Notes: generated from the letters alone by a model not told the origin. DNA of 64,000 bases from Ignavibacteriaceae bacterium (GCA_013360295.1 JABWCL010000007.1:61112-125111), one strand, 5' to 3'; positions 1-9,168 are shown, counted from the stretch's first letter. Translations and numbers: made by a program.

Positions 1-688
1 CATCAAGAGTGTTATGATGAGTAATGAATGGCCGGGCATTTGCACCTCCGTATAGCGGCTGAAGTATCGGTGTTTCAACTTCCAGTATTCCGTGCTTATC
101 TAAGTAGGATCTGATGGATGAAATGATTCTCGATCTTTTTCTGAAAACATCTTTCACGTCGGGGTTTACGATAAGGTCAAGGTACCTTTGCCTGTAACGA
201 AGTTCAATATCAGAGAACTGATCATATACGACCTTATTCCCCTGCTCATCAGTAACTTCCTTGGGAATAGGTATTGGACGGACGGATTTTGTGAGCAGTG
301 TGAGCTTTTCGCAATGTACGGATATTTCCCCGGTTTTAGTCCTGAATACAAAACCGTTAACACCAATTATATCGCCAATATCCATCAGCTTGAAATTATC
401 ATAACTATCGCCAAGTTCATCTCTCTTTAAATAGATCTGAATTCTGCCGAATTCATCCTGGATATGCGCGAATGAAGCTTTCCCCATTCTTCGCATAGTC
501 ATTATCCTTCCCGCGATTGCAACGTGCCTCCTTTCTTCTTCATTAAAATTATTTTTAATATCAATCGAATCGGAACTGACATCAAAGTTGTATTCAAACG
601 GATTTACACCTTTCGTACGTAGTTCTTCCAACTCCTCGATTCTTCTTTTAATCAGTACATTTAAATCTTCAATGTGAACGTTTTCCAA
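1..688 (-). CDS. lysS: Lysyl-tRNA synthetase, class II (C-terminal part outside window)
   Basis: Charges tRNA-Lys with lysine in the cytoplasm. The visible 229 codons cover the N-terminal OB-fold anticodon-binding domain (about residues 55-150) and the beginning of the class II catalytic core, with [10 protein letters not shown] and the LysRS-typical [13 protein letters not shown] close to the window edge. There is no ATG at the front. TTG at 688 is chosen because AAGGA lies 6 nt upstream and the conserved sequence begins just after it. The gene starts 9 nt after the dacB stop, so it is probably the last gene of the HNH-trpS-scpAB-rluB-dacB run. The remainder of the catalytic domain lies to the left. 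Confidence 0.95.
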   Translation of the reverse strand, partial: MENVHIEDLNVLIKRRIEELEELRTKGVNPFEYNFDVSSDSIDIKNNFNEEERRHVAIAGRIMTMRRMGKASFAHIQDEFGRIQIYLKRDELGDSYDNFKLMDIGDIIGVNGFVFRTKTGEISVHCEKLTLLTKSVRPIPIPKEVTDEQGNKVVYDQFSDIELRYRQRYLDLIVNPDVKDVFRKRSRIISSIRSYLDKHGILEVETPILQPLYGGANARPFITHHNTLD

Positions 689-697
689 TTTATATCC

Positions 698-2188
698 TTA
701 TTTTCTTTTAAAATTTGCTAATCTGATACATACCATATCCTGAATATTATCCGCCAATACCACCGGTATGTTGAAGTTATTCGCGATCATTGAAAAAGCC
801 AGCAACTCTCCGTCACCAGTGCGAATGTAACCTGACAGGCTGCGGACGTTACCAAGAAATCCGGTTTTTGCCCTTACGTTATCCTGTGCACGGGTTTTGA
901 CCATTCTTCGCGCCAGCGTCCCGTCCTTCCCCGCTACAGGTAACGAATTATAAAAATCTTCGAAAAGATGAGACTTTGAATAATACTCTAACAATCTCAC
1001 AATGTGCTGTGGTGTGACGAGATTTAGCCTCGATAAACCTGAGCCATCAGCTACTATTAAACCTTCAGGATTGATTCCAACCTGTACAAGAAAATCTTTC
1101 GATGCATTAAACCCGTTATCAGCACTTCCTAATTTGAACTTTTCATATCCGATCGTCTTCAGTAATTGTTCCGCAAAAAAATTCTGGCTGGATTTGTTTA
1201 TTACTCTGACAATATCCCTCAGTGGTACTGAATTGTGTGTTAATAAGAGCTGACATTCTTTATAATTTACCCCTATATCCAGGTCGTCCACATCCAACGC
1301 GAAGCCTGTAACCTTTATTCCCTTCTTTTCTAACACTTCTTTTAGTGAAATGACAAAGTATTGAGTCGGATTGTTTATCGTTGAGTAAATCTTCTGTGGC
1401 TGACTGCTGTACTTTATTGTGCCTGAAATCCTAACAATGTTTGTTCCCCTGTCCCGGGTTAGATCAATCTTTGACGAAGAATCATCCTTCACGGTGAAAA
1501 CATCGTTCACGATAACTACATATCTTGTTGAGGGAAGAACTGAGAGATTAGCGCGTTCACCAATATCGGTAGGTTCGACACTGATATCCACGCAGTTATC
1601 ATTAAAGCTGAGAGCTGACGCAGGAGCGCTATACCAATACGATTCGTAGTCCCAAGACCACCCGTCTCCAAGCCCAACGTCATCAAAGGCATTATCGTCC
1701 CCGATAATATTTCCCCGGATCTCATCAACCCCCATTTCAAGAAGGGAATCCGCCCAGTCCTTGAAGATTTTTAATGCATCATCTTTATAAAATCTTCCGG
1801 AAATTGCAGGGTCACCAAATCCCTTTACGATCAGGTTCCCCTTCAAAACAGTTCCGTCAATTTTACCACTAGTCCAGATTTCAGTTTTGAATTTATAATC
1901 ACTTCCGAGAATGCTCAAGCCTGCTCCCGTGGTAAACAGTTTCATGTTTGATGCAGGCACAAATAATTTATTCTCGTTCCGCTTGTAGATGAATTCACCT
2001 GTCTCGAGAGACTGAATCACTACTCCCCAGTGTGCGTTCGAAAATCCAGGATCCTCGAATATTTCATTTATTTGCTGACTGATCTCCGCGACTGTTGAAT
2101 ACGAATATCTTGACGAATCAATTTTACTTGTCTGTGCGTATACATTAAAAAAGAAGAAGACCGAAATAAAGAGATATTTTCTACTCAT
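698..2188 (-). CDS. dacB: D-alanyl-D-alanine carboxypeptidase/endopeptidase (PBP4, peptidase S13)
   Basis: Periplasmic enzyme that trims the terminal D-Ala of peptidoglycan stem peptides and/or cuts cross-links. It has 496 residues, close to other PBP4 proteins. It starts with a signal peptide (hydrophobic stretch about residues 4-18, ending VYAQ). The three penicillin-binding motifs are visible: SxxK as S80-N-M-K83, SxN within NKSSQNFFAE, and KTG within VRAKTGFLG near the C-terminus. Its first 8 nt overlap the end of rluB, which suggests translational coupling. Endopeptidase versus carboxypeptidase preference cannot be decided from sequence. Confidence 0.93.
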   Translation of the reverse strand: MSRKYLFISVFFFFNVYAQTSKIDSSRYSYSTVAEISQQINEIFEDPGFSNAHWGVVIQSLETGEFIYKRNENKLFVPASNMKLFTTGAGLSILGSDYKFKTEIWTSGKIDGTVLKGNLIVKGFGDPAISGRFYKDDALKIFKDWADSLLEMGVDEIRGNIIGDDNAFDDVGLGDGWSWDYESYWYSAPASALSFNDNCVDISVEPTDIGERANLSVLPSTRYVVIVNDVFTVKDDSSSKIDLTRDRGTNIVRISGTIKYSSQPQKIYSTINNPTQYFVISLKEVLEKKGIKVTGFALDVDDLDIGVNYKECQLLLTHNSVPLRDIVRVINKSSQNFFAEQLLKTIGYEKFKLGSADNGFNASKDFLVQVGINPEGLIVADGSGLSRLNLVTPQHIVRLLEYYSKSHLFEDFYNSLPVAGKDGTLARRMVKTRAQDNVRAKTGFLGNVRSLSGYIRTGDGELLAFSMIANNFNIPVVLADNIQDMVCIRLANFKRK

Positions 2189-2888
2189 TCCATTTAACCA
2201 CTTTTTTTAGCTCTTTCTCATCAATTTCAATATATTTTCCGACAGGAATTGCATCTGCGCTGAATCCGGCAATGCTGATCCGGTGCAGTTCGGTTACCCT
2301 GTAACCTATTTTCGCGAACATTCTTTTAACAAAATGATTTCTTCCTTCATTTGTCTTCACTGCCCATACCAAAAATGATTTATCTTTAGCCATAACACTT
2401 TGGAATCTGCTGTTTTTACCATCCAGTTTGATCCCTTTGGTTAATAAGGTCTTATCGTTTGATTCGAGTGGCCGGTTTAGTTTGACCTTATATTCTTTTG
2501 TGACAAAATTTGAGGGATGAGTGAGGTAATTCGAAAAATCACCATCATTTGTCAGAAAAAGAATACCTGTTGTGTCATAGTCCAGCCTACCGACGGGGAA
2601 TATTTTTTCTTTCGTCTTGATCAGGTCAACAACAGTTTTCCTGGCTCTCTCATCATCGGTAGTTGTGATTACTCCCTTAGGTTTATGAAGGATAAAATAG
2701 AGATGGCGTTTTGGTTTAATTTTTTCACCGTCAACCATTACTGTATCCTTTTCAGGATCAACCTGTGTAGCAAGTGAAAGTATAGTAGTGTTATTAACTT
2801 CCACCCTGCCTTCCAGGATTAATTCCTCGACTTTGCGACGGGAGGCAAATCCGGAATCGGCAATAAATTTATTGATTCTGACTTTCAC
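2181..2888 (-). CDS. rluB: rRNA pseudouridine synthase, RsuA/RluB family
   Basis: Converts a specific uridine of rRNA (for RluB, in 23S rRNA) to pseudouridine. An S4 RNA-binding domain comes first (RINKFIADSGFASRRKVEEL), followed by the catalytic domain with the family motif GRLDYDTTG, whose first Asp is the nucleophile. The open frame reaches a TTG at 2927, but that would overlap scpB by 59 nt. GTG at 2888 places the start right before the conserved S4 sequence with a 20-nt overlap and gives about 235 residues. The start is therefore uncertain. RluB versus RsuA/RluE is also a guess; neighbouring scpAB favours RluB, since scpA-scpB-rluB is a common arrangement. Confidence 0.88.
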   Translation of the reverse strand: MKVRINKFIADSGFASRRKVEELILEGRVEVNNTTILSLATQVDPEKDTVMVDGEKIKPKRHLYFILHKPKGVITTTDDERARKTVVDLIKTKEKIFPVGRLDYDTTGILFLTNDGDFSNYLTHPSNFVTKEYKVKLNRPLESNDKTLLTKGIKLDGKNSRFQSVMAKDKSFLVWAVKTNEGRNHFVKRMFAKIGYRVTELHRISIAGFSADAIPVGKYIEIDEKELKKVVKWNE

Positions 2889-3519
2889 CGGCACCACTTT
2901 CAATATCTTTTTCAATATTTTCTTCAATCTCGCTCATTAGGAGTTTTCTTTTTTGCTCGATGAAATCTTCATCGTTAAGTATCTCTTCGATCTCTCGCGG
3001 TTTGGGAAGGTCGCTGAGTTTATTCAGTCCGAAGTACTTTAAAAATTCATCTGTTGTTCCGTATAATAGTGGACGGCCAATCTTCTCCGCGCGACCGGTA
3101 ATTGTAACCAGTGTTTTCTCCAGAAGAGTTGCAATAATCGAATCAGAATTTACACCGCGAATACTCTCAATCTCAGGTTTGGTTATAGGTTGCTTATAGG
3201 CAATTATAGCCAGAGTCTCAAGAGCTGCAGCACTAAGTCTCCTCTTACTCTTTTCAGTGGCAAGGTATCCAAGGTATTTCGCATACTCCGGTTTTGTCGC
3301 GAAGACGTATCCACCTGCAAGTCTTACGATCGAAAAGGAGCGGCTCTCAGAATCATACCTCTTATTCAATGAATCAACGGATTCCTCAATATCCTCAGTA
3401 GTAATGGCAATATCCGATCCATCGAGACCTTTTATGGCATCAATTAACATTTTTGAAGGGATTGGTTCGTCAGAGGAAAAAATCAATGCTTCGATAATCG
3501 AGTGATATACTGTGTCCAT
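2869..3519 (-). CDS. scpB: Segregation and condensation protein B
   Basis: Kleisin-partner subunit of the SMC-ScpAB condensin that compacts and helps segregate the chromosome. It has 216 residues with two winged-helix domains. Family landmarks are ALETLAIIAYKQPITKPEIESIRGV (shown here only as positions about 96-120) and GRPLLYGTTDEFLKYFGL near residue 148. The acidic C-terminal tail is typical. The ATG at 3519 shares one base with the scpA stop codon, so the two are almost certainly co-translated. No smc gene is present in this window. Confidence 0.95.
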   Translation of the reverse strand: MDTVYHSIIEALIFSSDEPIPSKMLIDAIKGLDGSDIAITTEDIEESVDSLNKRYDSESRSFSIVRLAGGYVFATKPEYAKYLGYLATEKSKRRLSAAALETLAIIAYKQPITKPEIESIRGVNSDSIIATLLEKTLVTITGRAEKIGRPLLYGTTDEFLKYFGLNKLSDLPKPREIEEILNDEDFIEQKRKLLMSEIEENIEKDIESGAGESQNQ

Positions 3520-4232
3520 TATTGTATTTTATAAAGAATAAAATCGTTAAAATTTTCAGAGATCCTGATCCCTAAGCGGCCCATCTTCACCATCTCAAGA
3601 AGCGCGATAAAAGTAACTACAAGCCGGATTTTTTCCCGGATATCGTCTACGATGCTTAAAAAATGCAATTCACTGTGTGATTCAAGCCTCGTATTTATAA
3701 AATTTATCTGGTCTTCAATGCTCACAGGGATCTTCTTAATTTCATGAACAGGAATGGGCTTATTGTTCTCGATCACTTTCTTGAAGACTTTAGCAAGATC
3801 ATATACCGATACATTGCGAAGAAGGGTCTCAAGTTCCGGTGGTCTTTCAACAGGATCATAGAGGTAATTATTTCTGAAAAAAACCTTTCTCTGGTTTGCC
3901 TCGAGGATCGACATATCCTCGGACATTTCCTTAAAGCGTTTATATTCTAAGAGCCGGCTGACAAGTTCTGCCCTAGGATCTATCTCTTCTCCCCTCTCAT
4001 CAATCTCACGTGGTAAGAGCAACCTTACTTTTATGTGCATCAGTGTAGATGCCATAAGGATAAAATCACCTGCGATTTCTAAATCCAGGTACTTGATCAG
4101 GTTAACATACTCCAGGAATTCAGAAGTGATTTTTGAAATTGGAATGTCATATATATCAATCTCATCCCTTTTTATAAAAAAGAGGAGCAAATCAAGAGGT
4201 CCTTCAAAAAGTTCAAGTTTAATCTTGTACAA
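3519..4232 (-). CDS. scpA: Segregation and condensation protein A (kleisin)
   Basis: Kleisin subunit that bridges SMC heads and binds ScpB in bacterial condensin. It has 237 residues. The N-terminus KIKLELFEGPLDLLLFFIKR is the diagnostic ScpA signature, which fixes the TTG at 4232 as the start even though no ATG exists there. A helical middle and a C-terminal winged-helix segment (FIALLEMVKMGRL) follow. It lies 8 nt after trpS and is fused end-to-start with scpB. Confidence 0.95.
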   Translation of the reverse strand: MYKIKLELFEGPLDLLLFFIKRDEIDIYDIPISKITSEFLEYVNLIKYLDLEIAGDFILMASTLMHIKVRLLLPREIDERGEEIDPRAELVSRLLEYKRFKEMSEDMSILEANQRKVFFRNNYLYDPVERPPELETLLRNVSVYDLAKVFKKVIENNKPIPVHEIKKIPVSIEDQINFINTRLESHSELHFLSIVDDIREKIRLVVTFIALLEMVKMGRLGIRISENFNDFILYKIQ

Positions 4233-4240
4233 AAGAGAAC

Positions 4241-5215
4241 TCAGCCTATTTCCATGTTATTGCGTACTTCATTCATTGTGTTTTCCGCGACTTGAGAAGC
4301 TTTCTCTTCACCATACTTCAAGCAATCCAGTATATATTCAGGTTTTGATTCTAATTCTTTTCTTTTGTCCAGAACCGGGGCGAGATACTCGTTGATCTTC
4401 GATGCACATCTTAATTTACAATCCACGCATCCAAGGGCACCGGATCTGCAGTTCGCTGCTATTTCCTCGGTTTCACCGGGATTAAATTTCTGGTGATAAG
4501 AATAGATCACACAAACTTCAGGTCTTCCCGGGTCTCCCTTTCTGACTTTCTGAGGGTCAGTTACTGCTTTACGTATTTTTTGTTTGATTGTATCGAAATC
4601 ATCCGAGAGCAGGATAGTATTTCCAAGTGATTTGCTCATTTTGGCGTTACCGTCCAGACCGGCAAGTCTCGAAAATTTGGTAAGCAACGGTTCCGGTTCC
4701 GGAAAAACAGCCCCATATTGGTTATTAAAACGCCTGGCAATTTCTCGCGAAATTTCAACGTGGGGTAACTGGTCATCACCAACCGGGACAAAGTTTCCTT
4801 TATAAAGAAGGATGTCAGCAGCCTGGAGAACGGGATAACCCAGATGGCCATAAGACAGATTCTCAATATTAAGATCGCGTATCTGGTCTTTAAGAGTTGG
4901 ATTGCGCTGTAATCTATCCACTGAAATGAGCATACTAAAGATCAGGTGTAATTCCGTATGAGCCTTAATTTTCGATTGGCGGAACATCGGACTCCTGAGA
5001 GGGTCTATGCCCACTGCCATCCAGTCAATCAGCATCTCGATTGAATCATTATACACGTTAGAGGTATCCAAACCGGTGGTTAATACATGGTAGTCAGCAA
5101 TCAGATGGAAATTTTCATAATCCTTTTGCAGGTTTACCCAGTTTTCGAGGGCACCTACATAATGACCAATATGCAGTTTGCCGGTGGGCCTCATTCCGCT
5201 TAAAATTCTCTTCAT
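4241..5215 (-). CDS. trpS: Tryptophanyl-tRNA synthetase, probably Fe-S containing
   Basis: Class I synthetase charging tRNA-Trp. It has 324 residues. HIGH is at residues 15-18 and KMSKS at 192-196. The C-terminal half holds Cys235, Cys256, Cys263, Cys266 and Cys270. The spacing C-x20-C-x6-C-x2-C resembles the [4Fe-4S] site known from the Thermotoga-type TrpRS (C-x22-C-x6-C-x2-C), so a cluster near the anticodon-binding region is likely by inference. It starts 7 nt after the HNH gene and leads into scpA. The ATG start directly precedes the conserved LSGMRPTGKLHIGH. Confidence 0.96.
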   Translation of the reverse strand: MKRILSGMRPTGKLHIGHYVGALENWVNLQKDYENFHLIADYHVLTTGLDTSNVYNDSIEMLIDWMAVGIDPLRSPMFRQSKIKAHTELHLIFSMLISVDRLQRNPTLKDQIRDLNIENLSYGHLGYPVLQAADILLYKGNFVPVGDDQLPHVEISREIARRFNNQYGAVFPEPEPLLTKFSRLAGLDGNAKMSKSLGNTILLSDDFDTIKQKIRKAVTDPQKVRKGDPGRPEVCVIYSYHQKFNPGETEEIAANCRSGALGCVDCKLRCASKINEYLAPVLDKRKELESKPEYILDCLKYGEEKASQVAENTMNEVRNNMEIG

Positions 5216-5222
5216 TTAACTC

Positions 5223-5660
5223 TTAGTCTCCTAAATACAGATAGGGTTTCCAATTTTCGTCAATCTTGCCAACAGAATTCTTTATAAAAATAATATGATT
5301 GGGTACGTATGGACGATTTAACATTTTCATATTTGCCTCAGCCGGAGAACGGTCACCTTTTTTATTATTACAGGAAGTGCATGCAGCGACAAGGTTTTCC
5401 CAGCTGTCACTTCCACCGCGAGCTTTGGGAACAACGTGATCAATTGTAAGAGGCAGATCTCCTCTGCCGCAGTAGGTACACTTATAGTTATCTCTCCGTA
5501 AAATGTTTTTTCGGGTCAGGACGACCTTTTGGAATGGCACATTGATGTAATTTGTTAATCTTATCACACTCGGCCAGGGAAAGGCCCCCCCGACTGTCCG
5601 AATGGACTTCCGGGAATCATCCTTAATTATCTCTGCCTTACTGAGAAATAATAAAATCAC
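5223..5660 (-). CDS. HNH endonuclease family protein, N-terminus probably disrupted
   Basis: Small HNH nuclease-fold protein of a family found as a single chromosomal copy in many Bacteroidota, Chlorobi and Cyanobacteria; its cellular role is not established. A zinc-binding CTYC and a later CTSC frame the core LTIDHVVPKARGGSDSWENL. The first usual start in frame is GTG at 5660, giving 145 residues. However the same frame stays open upstream and encodes KVLVLNQSYEPLTLCNIKKA, which is the normal beginning of this family. The only ATG there (5725) is out of frame by one base. The true gene therefore very probably starts near 5725 and either the sequence lacks one A in the run at 5718-5721 or a non-standard start is used. 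Confidence 0.85.
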   Translation of the reverse strand: MILLFLSKAEIIKDDSRKSIRTVGGAFPWPSVIRLTNYINVPFQKVVLTRKNILRRDNYKCTYCGRGDLPLTIDHVVPKARGGSDSWENLVAACTSCNNKKGDRSPAEANMKMLNRPYVPNHIIFIKNSVGKIDENWKPYLYLGD

Positions 5661-5843
5661 AGCTTTTTTTATATTGCAAAGTGTTAGTGGTTCATAACTT
5701 TGGTTAAGAACCAGGACTTTTGCATTTAGTCGACCGTTACGCCTATTTCCAAGTTCGAAGACATCCTCCGATTCTTAAAGTAAATATTTAATGAATAACC
5801 TATAAATATACTTAATAATGGGGGGATTTTCTATTAATTTTTT
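5661..5843. other. Gap between acpS and the HNH gene
   Basis: About 180 nt without a complete gene. The part up to about 5725 is very probably the disrupted 5' end of the HNH coding region. The remainder is AT-rich and should contain the promoter for the HNH-trpS-scpAB run on the minus strand. I could not identify a convincing -35/-10 pair or a terminator for acpS. Confidence 0.4.
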
Positions 5844-6236
5844 TTACCGGTCATCTTTCCCGCCACTCATCTGTGTAATGGCGACACAGCAGGCATAGTT
5901 GTGGGAATGGCTTATAGAGATATGTATGTCCAGATTTTGATATGCATTTTCACCTAACGCCCCTGTCAGAACGGCTTCTGGTTTTCCTTTCTCGTTATTT
6001 ATTATCTCAATATGTTTCCAGCCGTACTCGGATTTCCATAAATCAGAGAGAGACTTAGATACTGCTTCTTTAGCCGCAAATCTTGCTGCGAAGTGCTGAT
6101 ACTGATCAGCTTTACTTTTACAGTACGTGATCTCCCCTTCTGTAAAGACCTTCTCAAGGAATTTATCACCAAATTTTTCGATACTTTGCCTGATACGCTC
6201 AATTTCAATTATGTCAATACCGAGACCGAAAATCAT
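5844..6236 (-). CDS. acpS: Holo-[acyl-carrier-protein] synthase
   Basis: Transfers the 4'-phosphopantetheine arm from CoA to a serine of acyl carrier protein, activating it for fatty acid synthesis. It has 130 residues, normal for AcpS. It begins with the family motif GLGIDIIEIERI carrying the Mg-binding Asp, and carries the second motif FAAKEAVSKSL near residue 53. It follows ggt by 2 nt and ends a long minus-strand run that begins upstream at the symporter gene. Confidence 0.95.
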   Translation of the reverse strand: MIFGLGIDIIEIERIRQSIEKFGDKFLEKVFTEGEITYCKSKADQYQHFAARFAAKEAVSKSLSDLWKSEYGWKHIEIINNEKGKPEAVLTGALGENAYQNLDIHISISHSHNYACCVAITQMSGGKDDR

Positions 6237-6238
6237 AA

Positions 6239-7909
6239 TTATTGTCCTTCAGCCAGTCCGCTGCCGCGTTTATCGGTCTTACCGTATGACTTACCGGAAT
6301 TCTGATCGACTAATATACTTTCAACAAGTCCAAGAACACGGACAGCTCCCTTTTTATAACCCATTTCTTCAAGTTGACTCCAGACCTCATCTGATATTCC
6401 TCCCTCTTCGTATTGAATCTCGTCGGGGAACCACTGGTGATGAATCCTGGGTGCATCCATCGCATCCTCTAGCGACATATCAAAGTCGATAATGTGTAAA
6501 ATTACCTGAAGGACGGCGGTGATAATAGTCGAACCTCCGGGAGTACCGAGAATCAGAAATGGTTTTCCTTTCTTTAGCACTATGGTAGGGGTCATAGAAC
6601 TCAGCATCCGCTTACCAGGCTCAATGGAGTTGGCAGTGCCGCCAAGCAATCCAAATTGGTTATAAGTGCCTGGTTTAGCCGAGAAATCATCCATCTCGTT
6701 ATTCATGAAGAATCCGCATCCTTCTATTACCAATCCTGATCCGAATCCGGAATTGATAGTAGTTGTAACGCTGACTGCATTTCCAAACCGATCGTAAACC
6801 GAATAATGTGTTGTTTGCTCAGATTCTTGTGTAGAGACAGGTTCTCCGGGAAAAATATTTATTGATGAGATGACTGAATCCCCGATAGTATCAGTAATTC
6901 TTTTTGCATATTCTTTGGAGGTCAGCTCTCTTACCGGAACGTGATAATAATCCGGATCACCAAGGTATTCAGAACGATCGGCGTAGACTCGCTTCATCGC
7001 TTCGGATAGAATTGAATAATATTTTGCCGAACCCCATCCAACTTCTTTCAGATTGAAATTTTCAAGGATATTCAGTAACTGTATGAGCGCAACACCACCG
7101 GAACTGGATGGAGGCATGGATACAATCTGGTATCCCCTGTATGTTCCGGTCACCGCCTCACGTTCAACAACTTTATAATTTTTTAAATCCTGATGTGTGA
7201 TTATCCCGCCTGATTGCTTCATCTCCTTCACTATGTTTTCTGCGACCCAACCGCCGTAAAAACCATTTACACCATTGTCTCTGATTGCTTTTAATGTCTT
7301 TGCTAATTCAGTTTGTTTAAATATTTCACCTTCAGAAAACTTATTATTCTCTTTTGTGAATATTTTTCTGGTGCTTGGAAATTTTTTAAAGAGAGAATTA
7401 TACGTATTTAGTTTATGGGCATTCGAGGAACTTAGGGGATAACCATCCGTCGCAAGATCAATGGCGGGTTGAATCACTTGTTCAAGAGGCATTGTTCCAT
7501 ACTTGTTCAAGGCGTGGATGAGTCCTGCTACGGAACCGGGGATCCCCGAAGCCAGCGCTCCCTCCTGCGCCAGTTTTGTGATAAATACGCCGGAACTATC
7601 GAGGTACATATCTCTTGAGCTGCCCGACGGAGCTCGTTCCCTGTAATCAATGGCAACGTTCTTGCCGTTACCGGTCCTTATCACCATATATCCCCCTCCC
7701 CCAATATTGCCCGCAACTGGATATGTTACTGCAAGTGCAAAACCTACAGCAACGGCGGCGTCAATACCGTTTCCGCCCTGTCGTAAGATCTTCGCCCCGA
7801 TTTTTGTTGCTAATGGCTCGGCGGAAACAACCTGTCCGTTTGCACCTAACTGTGCGTATAGCAACAGCTGAAGCGACAGAAAGACCAGAATAATTTTAGA
7901 AAATATCAA
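6239..7909 (-). CDS. ggt: Gamma-glutamyltranspeptidase precursor
   Basis: Ntn-hydrolase that cleaves gamma-glutamyl bonds such as that of glutathione in the periplasm. It has 556 residues. A signal peptide (about residues 1-19, ending LLYAQ) is followed by the large subunit. The precursor self-cleaves before the nucleophile, which by comparison with the E. coli enzyme is Thr366 in QTTHYSV. The small subunit contains the substrate-binding GxxGG-type segment LGTPGGSTIITAVLQV. The start is a TTG inside the last codons of the upstream MCE gene (14-nt overlap). Why it sits beside an MCE protein is unclear. Confidence 0.94.
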   Translation of the reverse strand: MIFSKIILVFLSLQLLLYAQLGANGQVVSAEPLATKIGAKILRQGGNGIDAAVAVGFALAVTYPVAGNIGGGGYMVIRTGNGKNVAIDYRERAPSGSSRDMYLDSSGVFITKLAQEGALASGIPGSVAGLIHALNKYGTMPLEQVIQPAIDLATDGYPLSSSNAHKLNTYNSLFKKFPSTRKIFTKENNKFSEGEIFKQTELAKTLKAIRDNGVNGFYGGWVAENIVKEMKQSGGIITHQDLKNYKVVEREAVTGTYRGYQIVSMPPSSSGGVALIQLLNILENFNLKEVGWGSAKYYSILSEAMKRVYADRSEYLGDPDYYHVPVRELTSKEYAKRITDTIGDSVISSINIFPGEPVSTQESEQTTHYSVYDRFGNAVSVTTTINSGFGSGLVIEGCGFFMNNEMDDFSAKPGTYNQFGLLGGTANSIEPGKRMLSSMTPTIVLKKGKPFLILGTPGGSTIITAVLQVILHIIDFDMSLEDAMDAPRIHHQWFPDEIQYEEGGISDEVWSQLEEMGYKKGAVRVLGLVESILVDQNSGKSYGKTDKRGSGLAEGQ

Positions 7910-8810
7910 GATCTGCTTTTACTTTTACTCCATCGTTAGTCAGTTGCTCATTAAGCACTTTAACAAGTTTATCAACAGACTTCATGGTTTCCTTAAGTTC
8001 ATTAAGCATTGCCTCGTCATAAAGCAACTTGCCGGCGTTATTTTCTTTCCTCTCTGTCTGTGTGATAAACTTATCCACCCTGCTGAGGATTTCATCTAAC
8101 TTCCTGACAGCATTTAATGAGACCATGAGTGTAGAATCTATATTCGAACGGTTAGTCTGAAGTATATTATTTACTTCACCTGTAATCTTCTGGCTACTGT
8201 TCAGAAGCGACTCAAATTTTGATTTATTCTCTGAAACAAAAACTTTAAGGTCAGAAGTCAGGATCTGTAAATTGCTCAGCGCCATTTTCAAATCTTGCTT
8301 TTGCTGTTCGTCCTCAAGCAAAACTCTTACTGAGTTTAAAATTTTATTGACATTTTCAACCATTACCGGTAAGTCGCTGGTCAAACTGCCGGCGTAATTC
8401 ATAACTGTAGGGATGTCAGCTATGAAGTTTCCATTGTAAACGGTTTTCGGATTTATTTTCTCGGAAGCAACTCCAGGGAATACTTCCACTTTCTTACCGC
8501 CCATTAGGTCCAGCATAATGATCTCAAACCTTGCATCAGATCTGAGGTCTGAATCCGAATCAAGACTGAGCCTCAGGTAAACACTTTTCCCTTTAGGTAC
8601 AATCTCTGATACATATCCCTTTCTGACTCCATTGATCGTTACCTGGTCGCCTTCTTCCAAACCGGAAACGTTAGGGAATTTAACAATCAGCATTAACCTG
8701 TCTGGGGCAAGCGAATAGTTTTGCGCCCAACCCAGTATCCATACGAGCAGTAACACTCCGAATATTACGGTTACTCCGACTCTGATCTCAGTTTTTCTTA
8801 CGTCTTTCAT
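7896..8810 (-). CDS. MCE/MlaD-family lipid transport protein
   Basis: Periplasmic, inner-membrane-anchored MCE-domain protein of the kind that binds phospholipid or sterol-like lipids for ABC-type importers (Mla, Mce, TGD2). It has 304 residues. One transmembrane helix at about residues 12-31 is followed by the MCE domain (about 38-115, with GLEEGDQVTINGVRKGYV) and then a long helical, coiled-coil-like region. The usual partners, a MlaE permease and MlaF ATPase, are not in the window, so it either works with genes elsewhere or forms an orphan unit. It overlaps the preceding small membrane protein by 23 nt. Confidence 0.85.
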   Translation of the reverse strand: MKDVRKTEIRVGVTVIFGVLLLVWILGWAQNYSLAPDRLMLIVKFPNVSGLEEGDQVTINGVRKGYVSEIVPKGKSVYLRLSLDSDSDLRSDARFEIIMLDLMGGKKVEVFPGVASEKINPKTVYNGNFIADIPTVMNYAGSLTSDLPVMVENVNKILNSVRVLLEDEQQKQDLKMALSNLQILTSDLKVFVSENKSKFESLLNSSQKITGEVNNILQTNRSNIDSTLMVSLNAVRKLDEILSRVDKFITQTERKENNAGKLLYDEAMLNELKETMKSVDKLVKVLNEQLTNDGVKVKADLDIF

Positions 8811-9168
8811 CTTTATACTTATTAATTAGTGTTAATATTTTACTTAGTTCATCTTTTGTTATTGCTGAATCTATAAAACTTGTTCCTACGGTTTCGGCAA
8901 CAGATTTTAGTGAATCCAAATTTATCACATTTTGGGATAATACAAATGAGTTAAATTGCTTTAATTCATTCACAAGTATTTCTTTTTCATAGCTGTTTTT
9001 TACAGCCAATAGTTCTTTATCTATGTCGCCAATTACCATATTCAGGAAAAACTTCTTCACCGGGGTGGCTATGTATTCCTCATAATGGTGAGTAGCAATA
9101 TAGAAAAATACAACAGAAGCCACGGTAAGGAGTCCTATCAGTTTAGCCAGGCAGGATATCTTTTTCAT
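8788..9168 (-). CDS. Small membrane-anchored protein of unknown function
   Basis: I do not recognise this 126-residue protein. An N-terminal hydrophobic helix (about residues 8-26) is followed by a predominantly helical, Lys/Glu-rich region with no cysteines beyond the start, suggesting a membrane-tethered periplasmic helix bundle. It starts 1 nt after the CorC-type gene stop and overlaps the MCE gene by 23 nt, so it is probably expressed with both. A role alongside the MCE protein is only a guess from position. Confidence 0.7.
   Translation of the reverse strand: MKKISCLAKLIGLLTVASVVFFYIATHHYEEYIATPVKKFFLNMVIGDIDKELLAVKNSYEKEILVNELKQFNSFVLSQNVINLDSLKSVAETVGTSFIDSAITKDELSKILTLINKYKDERRKKN

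Noticed and set aside
5223..5660. The HNH protein as part of a mobile intron, restriction or defence system
   Set aside because: It belongs to a conserved single-copy chromosomal family and its neighbours are housekeeping genes; no methylase, intron or inverted repeats.
7615..7893. Plus-strand open frames opposite ggt
   Set aside because: Low-complexity translations with no family resemblance, antisense to a strongly supported gene.
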